Origin: an uncultured Loktanella sp.
GTDB taxonomy: Bacteria; Pseudomonadota; Alphaproteobacteria; Rhodobacterales; Rhodobacteraceae
Length of the DNA stretch: 10,251 bases
Direction of reading: 5' to 3'
Assembly (NCBI GenBank): GCA_913061335.1
Contig: CAJXTP010000093.1
Coordinates: 1 to 10,251 of the forward strand
Part shown: in pieces, positions 1 to 6,806 of the stretch
How the letters are laid out: every line of letters starts with the position of its first letter
Position numbering within the stretch: position 1 is the first letter of the stretch
The notes under the pieces: generated by a model
The model's input: the letters and a program-made list of their open reading frames with translations, nothing else
The model's database searches: none
Told to the model about the DNA's origin: nothing
Position numbers and translations under genes: made by a program

Positions 1-1
1 A

Positions 2-952
2 GTCGGCACTGCATCAGCACAAGAGTTGAACTTTTTCACAATTGGTACAGGCGGCACGGCCTATACATACTACCCCGTCGGTGGCGTTATCGCGAACGCG
101 ATTTCCAAACCTCCTGGGTCCCGCGAATGTGGCGAAGGCGGGTCTTGCGGCGTTGATGGCTTGATCGCCTCTGCTGTTTCTTCGCGTGGGTCCGTTGATA
201 ACGTCAACGCGATCATTTCTGGCCTGCGCAGCTCTGGCTTTGCACAGTCCGACGTCGCATACTGGGCCTACACAGGCACTGGGACGATGGAAGGTAGCGC
301 GCCTGCAACAGAATTGCGTACAATTGCAGCATTGTTTGAAGAGCATATTCACCTTGTCGCCCTAGCAGACAGCGGTATCGATTCCGTAGCTGACCTTGCC
401 GGTAAGCGCGTGTCGTTGGATGAGCCAGGGTCCGGTACATATGTCGACGCGAACTTGATTTTGGAAGCAAGCGGTCTGTCCGCTGACGACCTCACAGCTG
501 AAGCCCTTAAAGGTGGTGCTGCTGCGGAAGCACTGCGTAACGGTAAGATCGACGCGTTCTTCGTGGTTGCTGGTTACCCAACAGGATCATTGGTTGAATT
601 GGCATCTGCTGCCGACATCAAGCTTGTCCCAATCTCGGGCGCTGGCGCAGATGCGTTAACTGAAAAATACGGCTTCTTTGCATCTTCGGACATTCCTGAA
701 GGCACATATGAAGGCGTTGCAACGACAACAACAGTTGCTGTTGGCGCTCAGTGGTTCACGTCTGCGACACAAGACGAAGAACTAATCTATAACATCACAA
801 AGGCACTGTGGAACGAAGAGTCCCGCAAGCTGTTGGATGTTGGTCACGCCAAAGGTAAAACAATCACACCAGAAACTGCGCTGAACGGCGTTGGTGTACC
901 TTTGCACGCAGGGGCCGAGCGCTTCTACCGCGAAGCTGGTCTGATTAAATAA
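2..952 (+). CDS. TRAP transporter TAXI-family solute receptor (5' partial)
   Basis: This is the periplasmic substrate-binding subunit of a TAXI-type TRAP transporter, which captures a small, usually organic-anion, solute and delivers it to the membrane permease. The reading frame is open to the left window edge, and the first visible residues (VGTASA then QEL) look like the end of a signal peptide with an Ala-Ser-Ala cleavage site at about base 19. Nearly the whole mature protein is therefore present, about 310 residues. The mature N-terminus carries the TAXI signature TIGTGGTAYTYYPVGG followed by a receptor loop with two cysteines (RECGEGGSCG). A TTG at base 26 is an artefact of the truncation, not the start. 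The fused permease gene follows 77 bp downstream on the same strand, supporting the assignment. The substrate cannot be read from the sequence; glutamate or other carboxylates are only family precedents. The promoter lies outside the window. Confidence 0.93.
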   Translation, partial: VGTASAQELNFFTIGTGGTAYTYYPVGGVIANAISKPPGSRECGEGGSCGVDGLIASAVSSRGSVDNVNAIISGLRSSGFAQSDVAYWAYTGTGTMEGSAPATELRTIAALFEEHIHLVALADSGIDSVADLAGKRVSLDEPGSGTYVDANLILEASGLSADDLTAEALKGGAAAEALRNGKIDAFFVVAGYPTGSLVELASAADIKLVPISGAGADALTEKYGFFASSDIPEGTYEGVATTTTVAVGAQWFTSATQDEELIYNITKALWNEESRKLLDVGHAKGKTITPETALNGVGVPLHAGAERFYREAGLIK

Positions 953-972
953 TCGATCTTCGTGATAATATT

Positions 973-1010
973 GGCCTCGGGCGCTTGCGTGCCCGGGCCC
1001 GTTTTGTTCT
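973..1010 (+). terminator. Hairpin between TRAP receptor and permease genes
   Basis: GGCC-T-CGGGC (973-982) pairs with GCCCGGGCC (991-999), giving a 9-bp GC-only stem with one bulged T and an 8-nt loop. A T-rich stretch (GTTTTGTTCT) starts two bases later. It resembles an intrinsic terminator but sits between two genes of one operon. The likely role is partial termination or protection of the upstream mRNA end, so that more receptor than permease is made. The function is inferred. Confidence 0.6.
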
Positions 1011-1029
1011 TTGATGACGGAATTTTCCT

Positions 1030-3048
1030 ATGAACTCGGACGCCACTCCTGAACTAACTCCAGAAAAGCTTGCCGAGATTGAACGTGAGTTTGACCCTGA
1101 AACAGCGTTCCGCCCGACCGGTAAAACGCTCGGGTTTGTGATTGCCGCGATCCTGGTGTCGATGTCCGTCTATCATTTCTATGCATCTGGTTTTGGCCTT
1201 GTGCGCGAATTAGTGCACCGCGGTATCCACCTGTCGTTTGTGCTTGGCCTTGTGTTCCTTTTGTTTGGCGTCCGCAAGAATGACACCTTGCCACCCAAAG
1301 CATGGTACAGATTTGATGGCGTTCCGTTGATTGATATCGTCTTTGCTGTGCTCGCCGTTGGTGCCGCAATGTATCTGCCGTTGTTACCTGCAGCCGCTTT
1401 GGCGCAACGCGTTGGCAACCCATCCCCATCCGACATCTTCATGGGATCTGCCCTATTGTTGCTCACGTTAGAGGCCACACGCCGAAGCGTCGGCCCAACG
1501 TTGCCCATCATCGGCCTGATGTTTATTGGTTTCGCCTATTTTGGCCCTTGGATGCCTGGCGCGTTAAAACATGGTGGTTCGTCTTGGCTCGGCATCATCA
1601 ATCATCTTTATATGACGAACCAAGGCATCTATGGCATCGCGATCGGTGTCATGGCGCAATATGTGTTCTTGTTCATCTTGTTTGGCGTGCTCGCCACCCG
1701 CATCGGATTGGGACAATTGTTCATCGACATGGCCATGGTCATTGCGGGCCGGTATTCGGGTGGTCCTGCCAAAGTCGCAATTTTCTCCAGCGCCTTCATG
1801 GGCACGATTTCCGGCTCATCCATTGCTAACACAGTAACGACAGGCGCGCTAACGATCCCCGCGATGAAACGCGTCGGCTACCCTGCCCATTTTGCCGGTG
1901 CGGTAGAGGCCACGGCATCGACAGGTGGACAAATTACGCCGCCGATTTTAGGGGCTGCGGCCTTTATCATGGTTGAGTACTTAGAAATCCCATTGCGGGA
2001 CGTACTGGCGGCTGCCCTATTTCCAGCGCTACTGCATTATTTTGGTATCTTCATTATGGTGCATCTTGAGGCCAAGAAATTGGGCTTGCGTGGCTTGCGC
2101 GCCGAAGAGCTTCCCAAGCTTGGTGTGGTTCTCAAGGATCATTGGCTTAGCCTCATCCCGCTGGTTATTCTAGTCTATCTGATCTTATCTGGCAAAACAC
2201 CAGATTATGCAGCTGTGTACGGCATCATCGCATGTGTGGTTGTAGGTTTCCTGAATCCAACACATCGCCTCAACATCAAAGACCTGTGGGACAGCTTGGC
2301 TGCTGGTGCAAAAAACACGCTTGCGGTTGGCGCTGCTGCAGCGACGGTTGGCGTTGTTGTTGGTGTTGTTACCCTGACAGGCGTTGGTTTTCGCCTTGGC
2401 TATGTCGTTGTACAAACTGCAACTGACATCGGTACATTCCTCAGTGCACTACCCATCCTGGGGTACTTCACCGTTGCGCAGTGGGCATTGTTTACGTCGC
2501 TAGTTCTGATTGCAATTTCCTGTATCATCATGGGTGCAGGGATCCCAACTACCGCAACCTATATCATCCTTGTGGCCGTCGCCGCGCCCGCACTCGCGGT
2601 GCTTGAAGTTGAGCCGCTCGTCGCACATTTCTTTGTGTTTTATTACGGGGTTTTGGCGGATATTACACCGCCCGTGGCATTGGCCGCCTATGCGGCTGCG
2701 GGGATTGCAGGATCAAATCCGTTCAAGACAGGTAACACTGCGTTTCGGCTTGGGATCGCAAAGGCACTTGTCCCATTTGTGTTCGTTTATTCGCCCGCTT
2801 TACTTCTGGTCGCAGACGGATTCACTTGGTGGCTGTTCACGATCACATTGATCGGCGCGATGCTGGGAATTGCGTCCCTTGGTGTCGCGTTTTCGGGTTA
2901 TCTTTTAACGCCATTGAAAAAATGGGAACGCTGGTGGGTTGCGGTGGTGTCGTTCCTGTTCATTGCGCCGGGGGTATTCACAATGGCGGTGGGCCTTGTA
3001 CTGATGATCCCAATTGCGGTGTTACAATTTAAGAGAGCTCCAGGATAA
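1030..3048 (+). CDS. TRAP transporter fused permease subunit (DctQM fusion, TAXI type)
   Basis: This 672-residue inner-membrane protein fuses the small (DctQ-like) and large (DctM-like) TRAP membrane subunits and moves substrate from the receptor into the cytoplasm using an ion gradient. A soluble acidic N-terminus of about 35 residues precedes a first hydrophobic block (about residues 36-125) with HRGIHLSFVLGLVFLLFG, the usual start of fused TAXI permeases. The DctM-like part follows with SGSSIANTVTTGA (about 262), STGGQITPPILGAAAF (about 297), GAGIPTTATY (about 502) and a C-terminal copy of the pattern, ADITPPVALAAYAAAG (about 542). The internal TPP repeats reflect the inverted-repeat fold of the family. 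The length is typical. The start is ATG at 1030 with a weak GGAA ribosome site 7 nt upstream. It is transcribed with the receptor gene, through or past the hairpin at 973-1010. Confidence 0.95.
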   Translation: MNSDATPELTPEKLAEIEREFDPETAFRPTGKTLGFVIAAILVSMSVYHFYASGFGLVRELVHRGIHLSFVLGLVFLLFGVRKNDTLPPKAWYRFDGVPLIDIVFAVLAVGAAMYLPLLPAAALAQRVGNPSPSDIFMGSALLLLTLEATRRSVGPTLPIIGLMFIGFAYFGPWMPGALKHGGSSWLGIINHLYMTNQGIYGIAIGVMAQYVFLFILFGVLATRIGLGQLFIDMAMVIAGRYSGGPAKVAIFSSAFMGTISGSSIANTVTTGALTIPAMKRVGYPAHFAGAVEATASTGGQITPPILGAAAFIMVEYLEIPLRDVLAAALFPALLHYFGIFIMVHLEAKKLGLRGLRAEELPKLGVVLKDHWLSLIPLVILVYLILSGKTPDYAAVYGIIACVVVGFLNPTHRLNIKDLWDSLAAGAKNTLAVGAAAATVGVVVGVVTLTGVGFRLGYVVVQTATDIGTFLSALPILGYFTVAQWALFTSLVLIAISCIIMGAGIPTTATYIILVAVAAPALAVLEVEPLVAHFFVFYYGVLADITPPVALAAYAAAGIAGSNPFKTGNTAFRLGIAKALVPFVFVYSPALLLVADGFTWWLFTITLIGAMLGIASLGVAFSGYLLTPLKKWERWWVAVVSFLFIAPGVFTMAVGLVLMIPIAVLQFKRAPG

Positions 3049-3178
3049 TCGCTTCCACACTGCAATCTTCGGTGCACGTTTACAAATGTCTGCTTTCAAA
3101 ACAGCCTTGCAGTATTGATCAAACGCGATGAGAGTCTGCTTAGGTAATTGATTTAATTTGTAATTTTAACCGTATCCC

Positions 3179-3660
3179 GAAAGCGGACTTTAGCTGCAGC
3201 ACAGAAAATCAGTAAAGAGGGCTCATTGCTGACCTTAACGGCTCCGCAGCATCGCCACCATCAGCAAAATGGTGAGCGTCAGACACGGCCCAAAGTCGAC
3301 CTTCGTAGACGGCGCAACGAACGGCAGGTTCGAGCCCACACTGTGAATTCGATTTTTGTGCTGCGTGCGCTCGCAGCACGGAAATTTCTGCAACAGCGTA
3401 AACCTCTACGCCGCTGCGCGGCAGAAAATCTGACATTCATGCGAACCGCAGCGGAAACGACACGTTTAAGGATCAAGTTGCGGACAAAGCCGCCGTTCGC
3501 CGCAGTCGCAAAATATCTGGTTCTTTCTCCAGCCCTTCGGCACTTCGGGCGGAAGGTGGACCTTCGCGGAGGGTGAATTTTCCGTTCGGCTAAAGAAGAT
3601 GTTGACCTTCAATAATTTGATTCTGTGCGGAAACAGCGAAAGTCGATTTGGTATCCAAAC
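3179..3660. repeat. Mosaic of short GC-rich motifs and small palindromes
   Basis: The hexamer GACCTT occurs four times in this stretch, at 3231, 3298, 3559 and 3604, with the longer form GACCTTCG at 3298 and 3559. Related forms are GCGGACTTT at 3183-3191 and AAAGTCGATTT near 3639. CAGAAAATC occurs at 3202-3210 and 3422-3430. Small perfect inverted repeats are interspersed: GTGCTGCG/CGCAGCAC (3358-3379), GCCGC/GCGGC (3410-3422), GAAGGT/ACCTTC (3552-3565) and TTTGG/CCAAA (3647-3659). From memory, motifs of this style recur between genes in many roseobacter genomes. That memory is not proof, and the region could simply be decayed coding sequence. Confidence 0.4.
3358..3379. repeat. Perfect 8-bp inverted repeat, 6-nt loop
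   Basis: GTGCTGCG (3358-3365) and CGCAGCAC (3372-3379) are exact reverse complements around a TGCGCT loop. No T tract follows on either strand, so it is not a standard terminator. It is the strongest stem in the convergent intergenic region and forms part of the motif mosaic there. Confidence 0.5.
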
Positions 3661-3760
3661 CATTAAGTCCCTGCATAGCCGAAAAATCGGTTCGGTAAGG
3701 GAGGTCAGTCTCCAAACTCCATGCATTTGAACGCAGTCATCGAACTTCGTCGTGGTGTAA

Positions 3761-3779
3761 GGTTCCGCCCACACGGACC
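3761..3779 (-). terminator. Weak hairpin just past the six-gene operon
   Basis: Read on the minus strand, GGTCCG and CGGAACC can pair with one bulged A around a TGTGGG loop, starting five bases after the DUF2177 stop codon. The position suits a transcript end. The stem is short and no U tract follows, so it could equally be chance or a site for Rho-dependent ending. Confidence 0.25.
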
Positions 3780-3783
3780 CAAT

Positions 3784-4182
3784 TCACCCGAGCGCTCGTA
3801 CCACCATAACGCCTGCCCAAGCAGAAAATCCGGTCAATACCCCACCCCAAATCGTGTCGATGGCAACCTGTTCCATCGACCAATCGCGTAAAGTTGCATA
3901 GTTGGTGAACTCATAAGTGCCATAAGCCAAAAGCCCCAGCGCGATGCCTCCAAGCAGGGCTGCTAACGGGTCCCCACTACGCAATGCGGGAACCGATACA
4001 AACCAAAGCATGCCCGCCACATAGCCTAAATAGAACAACAACGCCGGTACTGCGCGAAATGGATCGGCAAAAAGATGCGCGATATGGCGATCGAACACCG
4101 GTTTTAGGATGAATCGCAGGCCAAGGAAATCAACGGCAAAAAATATGAATGCCGTGGCAAGATAGAGCATCGAGATTTTCAT
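3784..4182 (-). CDS. DUF2177 family membrane protein
   Basis: A small inner-membrane protein of 132 residues with about four membrane segments (about residues 4-22, 44-64, 72-92 and 106-128). It matches DUF2177: an Asp in the first helix (AVDFLGLRF, Asp18), PALLFYLGYVAG (46-57), PAL at 65-67, AYGTYEFTNYATL (86-98) and IDTIWGG (108-114). The biochemical function of the family is unknown. The start is ATG at 4182, which overlaps the stop of the TspO-like gene by 4 nt (ATGA) and implies translational coupling. Starting further upstream at 4266 would add residues that lie inside the neighbouring gene and are unlike the family. It is the last gene of the inferred sigma-E-controlled operon. Membership of the singlet-oxygen response is inferred from position only. 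Confidence 0.88.
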   Translation of the reverse strand: MKISMLYLATAFIFFAVDFLGLRFILKPVFDRHIAHLFADPFRAVPALLFYLGYVAGMLWFVSVPALRSGDPLAALLGGIALGLLAYGTYEFTNYATLRDWSMEQVAIDTIWGGVLTGFSAWAGVMVVRALG

Positions 4183-4922
4183 GAGATTTTCTCTTTCATG
4201 ACAGATAGGATTGCCCGCAACATCAGTGCTGCGACGCCAAGGACGGCCAATACGATCACTGGCCAATTGGAGGTGGGCAAGTTAGCAGCGATCACGCCGA
4301 TCAGCGCCCAGACGATTGCAGCAGGATAACCCCACTCTCGCGGTCTTTGCGACTGGACGGCAAGCGCGAAGAGCAGCACGCTGATCAGGCAAAGAATTGC
4401 CGCCACTTGCGGCGTAAAAATCGCATAACCGCCAAGCATTACACCTATCGCCAAACCTGATGCGGCCGTTAACCATCCTGCATAAAGCGCGACAGGTCGC
4501 ACCTGCATCCACGGTTGCTTGTCACCTGCGCGCAGCATCGCCACTATCGCGGTTGCCGCCATTATCAGGATCATAACCGTGGCCAAAATCGGCGCATAAT
4601 TTGCCGCTGCGATCCAGAAGCAACCAATGATGAGACTGATCGTCAGTGGCCACTGCATCGCGCGCCAATTTGGGTCGTCTCCAGCGCGCAGTACGCCAAA
4701 GATTGCGCCTACGATCAGCCACAGGTAAATGACGCCCCAGATAGCAAAGGTATAACCAATGGGCTGCACGGGTGGGTCAATTTGCGGCACCGGAAACTGA
4801 CCTGCTGAAAAACCTCCGAAGCCGGGGGTCACAAACGGCGACACCGCGAACGCGATCGTAGAGATCAGCACTAAAATAGCGGGCGCTTTATGGCGAACGA
4901 CTTGTTTTGTTAGCGGGTTCAT
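4179..4922 (-). CDS. TspO/MBR-like (tryptophan-rich sensory protein-like) membrane protein
   Basis: A 247-residue hydrophobic protein with about eight predicted membrane segments (about residues 13-33, 56-78, 91-109, 111-130, 142-163, 168-189, 199-216 and 221-240). The motif QPIGYTFAIWGVIYLWLI (53-70) and scattered tryptophans resemble the larger proteins annotated as TspO/MBR-related. Classic bacterial TspO (CrtK) is only about 160 residues with five segments, so this is a distant or enlarged relative. TspO binds porphyrins and affects tetrapyrrole-linked gene control in Rhodobacter; porphyrins are singlet-oxygen photosensitizers, so the context is suggestive, but ligand binding here is unproven. 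ATG at 4922 overlaps the dehydrogenase stop by 4 nt (ATGA), with an AGGTT ribosome site 8 nt upstream. Its own stop overlaps the DUF2177 start. Confidence 0.68.
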   Translation of the reverse strand: MNPLTKQVVRHKAPAILVLISTIAFAVSPFVTPGFGGFSAGQFPVPQIDPPVQPIGYTFAIWGVIYLWLIVGAIFGVLRAGDDPNWRAMQWPLTISLIIGCFWIAAANYAPILATVMILIMAATAIVAMLRAGDKQPWMQVRPVALYAGWLTAASGLAIGVMLGGYAIFTPQVAAILCLISVLLFALAVQSQRPREWGYPAAIVWALIGVIAANLPTSNWPVIVLAVLGVAALMLRAILSVMKEKIS

Positions 4923-5656
4923 TGCGTTAACCTACGTGTCAGAGGAAAGAGCGCCCAATAGGGCAGCGCCTGTAGTAGTTTAAGGCCGTAAGTCATGCGG
5001 CGCGGAAAATGCACCTCGAATTTACGGCCGGAAAGTCCTTTAATGATGGCGTCGGCTGCAGTTTGCGGCGTCACAATAGCAGGCATCGTAAAATCGTTGC
5101 GTTGGGTTAGGCGCGTGTCAACAAACCCCGGGCTAATCAGCCGCACATCAATGGTTTCGACCAGCTCTGCACGCATGGTTTCGGCAAGATTGATCACCCC
5201 AGCCTTGGTCGCGGAATAGATCTGACCTTGCGGCAAGCCGATGTAACCTGCGACAGACCCGCAAAGGGCCAATTGTCCACCCTCGCGCAGCAAGGCGGGC
5301 GCGATCTGGGCGACGTGAAAGCTACCGGTTAAATTGATGTTTATGATTTGCGCCGCCATGTCGGGGTCCAAGTCTGCGACTTTCCCAGGGTCGTAGGTCG
5401 CTGCGAGATGGATCACACGATCAAGTGGGCCAAGCTTGGCGATTTTGGCCGCAACTGCCTCCACGCTCTCTCGATTACCGACGTCCATAGGCCAAGCGAT
5501 GTGATCACTGCCGAGTTCTGAAATCAGGTCCTCTAGACGTTCAGACGTTCTTGCAGACAAGATGAGCCGCGCGCCTTGCGACGCCCATTGCCGCGCCAAG
5601 GCGGCGCCGATCCCTTCGCTGGCCCCAATGATCCAAATGGTTTCGCGCTTATGCAT
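4919..5656 (-). CDS. Short-chain dehydrogenase/reductase (SDR), classical type
   Basis: A 245-residue NAD(P)-dependent oxidoreductase with a Rossmann fold. The cofactor motif GASEGIG lies at residues 11-17, and the catalytic set is Ser134, Tyr147 and Lys151 (YSATK), with Asn106 or Asn108 as the fourth member. PGFVDT (about 177) is the usual loop after strand 6. Arg36 at the end of strand 2 hints at NADP(H). The usual NNAG motif is replaced by HLAA (83-86). ATG at 5656 has an AGGTGG ribosome site and overlaps the end of the Cfa-like gene by 8 nt. The frame is open upstream to 5887, but that extension lies inside the Cfa-like gene and is not SDR-like. SDR genes also occur in the R. sphaeroides RSP_1087-1091 sigma-E operon. 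The substrate is unknown; a fatty-acyl or lipid intermediate is a guess from context. Confidence 0.9.
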   Translation of the reverse strand: MHKRETIWIIGASEGIGAALARQWASQGARLILSARTSERLEDLISELGSDHIAWPMDVGNRESVEAVAAKIAKLGPLDRVIHLAATYDPGKVADLDPDMAAQIININLTGSFHVAQIAPALLREGGQLALCGSVAGYIGLPQGQIYSATKAGVINLAETMRAELVETIDVRLISPGFVDTRLTQRNDFTMPAIVTPQTAADAIIKGLSGRKFEVHFPRRMTYGLKLLQALPYWALFPLTRRLTQ

Positions 5657-6806
5657 GGCAAAGTTCCACCTGAACGACGTCAGTTTGTCCGACGGCGAAA
5701 GACGCGGCACATGTGCCCAGATAGTAGCGCCAGTTGCGCAAAAAGCTTTCGTCAAACCCGTACATGCGTATCCGGTCAGCCTGTTGGTCAAGGCGGTCAT
5801 TCCAAGCCGTGCATGTGTGTGCGTAATCTTGGCCAAATGCAAAGCTGTCTTTGACCACGAGCCCTGCGTGCTGGGCTTGATCTGCAATCATTGCGTTGGA
5901 TAGCAACATGCCGCCCGGGAACGTATATTGGCGGATGTAATCCGAGTTGCGCTGGTAAGTATCAAAATGTGCATCCGGCACCGTGATCGCTTGGATCATG
6001 GCCGATCCATGCGCTGCCAATCGCGCCTTGAGGGTCGCGAAATACGTCGGCCAATAGTTTTGCCCAACCGCCTCGATCATCTCGATTGAGACGATGCTAT
6101 CAAACTGTCCCGTGCTCTTGCGGTAGTCCTGCAAACGTATATCGGCGCGCCCATCTAAGCGCGCATCGGCGTAACCTTTCTGGCTTGGTGAAATTGTCAG
6201 CCCCGTTACATGGTGCCCCGCATCAGCGGCACGTTCAGCGAACCCGCCCCAACCGCAGCCGATCTCAAGCACACATTCAGATTTATTCAGCCGTTGAAGA
6301 ATGCGGTCGTATTTTCGGTTTTGCGCACGGTGAAGATCATTGTCACCTGCCGCAAACATAGCCGAGCTGTATGTCATGCCTTCGTCGAGCCAGAGTTGAT
6401 AAAACTCATTTCCAACATCGTAATGCGCGCGGATGTTGCGCGACGCCCCGCGTATTGAGTTGGCGCGCATAAACCGGTTCACAGCGCGAAACTTCAGGCT
6501 GTTCCAGAACCCTGCGTAGGCAAACCCGTCAAACTTATCCATGTTCAAAAGCGCGACTTCGGACAACCCCGCGATTGAGGGTGTGTCCCATAGGCCCGCG
6601 ACATAGGTTTCGCCTAGTCCGATATCGCCTCGTGCCGCGATGGCCGTGACCACCGACCAGTCGTTAATTTCCATTTCTGCTGCCGGCCCCCCCTGACCGA
6701 AGTCCATCACTTCGCCTTCAGGTGTACGCAACCGCAGACTCCCGGTTGTGATCCGGGAGCAAGACTCCAGAAAATCATGTTTCACACGCTTTGTTAGGAA
6801 CAACAT
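5649..6806 (-). CDS. Cyclopropane-fatty-acyl-phospholipid synthase-like SAM methyltransferase
   Basis: A 385-residue S-adenosylmethionine-dependent enzyme of the Cfa/mycolic-acid-methyltransferase family, which adds a methylene or methyl group to double bonds of membrane phospholipid acyl chains. Family landmarks are HYDVGNEFYQLWLD (128-141), the SAM loop LEIGCGWGGFAE (180-191), LTISPSQ (203-209), SIEMIEAVG (240-248) and YIRQYTFPGG (290-299). Compared by eye with E. coli Cfa, the bicarbonate ligands Glu239, Ile268 and Tyr317 are kept (Glu245, Ile274, Tyr328), but Cys139 is Ser148 and His266 is Gln272. This fits a methylase such as the furan-fatty-acid enzyme UfaM as well as a cyclopropane synthase. 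ATG at 6806 shares one base with the DUF1365 stop (TGATG) and has a GAGG ribosome site; a TTG at 6809 is a less likely start. Confidence 0.92.
   Translation of the reverse strand: MLFLTKRVKHDFLESCSRITTGSLRLRTPEGEVMDFGQGGPAAEMEINDWSVVTAIAARGDIGLGETYVAGLWDTPSIAGLSEVALLNMDKFDGFAYAGFWNSLKFRAVNRFMRANSIRGASRNIRAHYDVGNEFYQLWLDEGMTYSSAMFAAGDNDLHRAQNRKYDRILQRLNKSECVLEIGCGWGGFAERAADAGHHVTGLTISPSQKGYADARLDGRADIRLQDYRKSTGQFDSIVSIEMIEAVGQNYWPTYFATLKARLAAHGSAMIQAITVPDAHFDTYQRNSDYIRQYTFPGGMLLSNAMIADQAQHAGLVVKDSFAFGQDYAHTCTAWNDRLDQQADRIRMYGFDESFLRNWRYYLGTCAASFAVGQTDVVQVELCHA

Larger units (their letters stand above)
3049..3783. other. Convergent intergenic region, 735 bp, no credible gene
   Basis: The TRAP permease gene ends on its left and the DUF2177 gene ends on its right, so both transcription units converge here. 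Open frames at 3226-3576 (plus), 3209-3436 and 3466-3774 (minus) translate to Arg/Cys-rich or low-similarity strings with no recognisable domain and no good ribosome site. The left part (3049-3178) is AT-rich and holds a 7-bp inverted repeat, ACTGCAA at 3059-3065 against TTGCAGT at 3107-3113. No clear intrinsic terminator with a T tract was seen for either operon. The best candidate for the minus operon is the imperfect stem at 3761-3779. Confidence 0.7.

Noticed and set aside
14..470. Minus-strand open frames opposite the TAXI receptor
   Set aside because: They are Cys/Arg-rich antisense shadows of a well-supported receptor gene.
3326..3338. GGTTCGAGCCC resembling a tRNA T-arm
   Set aside because: The flanking bases do not form the required 5-bp T stem, and no anticodon or acceptor stem could be placed around it.
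3226..3576. 116-residue plus-strand open frame in the intergenic region
   Set aside because: Its translation is Arg-rich without any family pattern or good ribosome site, and it overlaps open frames on the other strand; it is best explained by a stop-poor GC-rich motif mosaic.
3466..3774. 102-residue minus-strand open frame
   Set aside because: It shows no recognisable domain, membrane pattern or ribosome site, and lies within the same mosaic; a repeat-derived false ORF is more likely, although a database hit with coding-type substitutions would reopen it.
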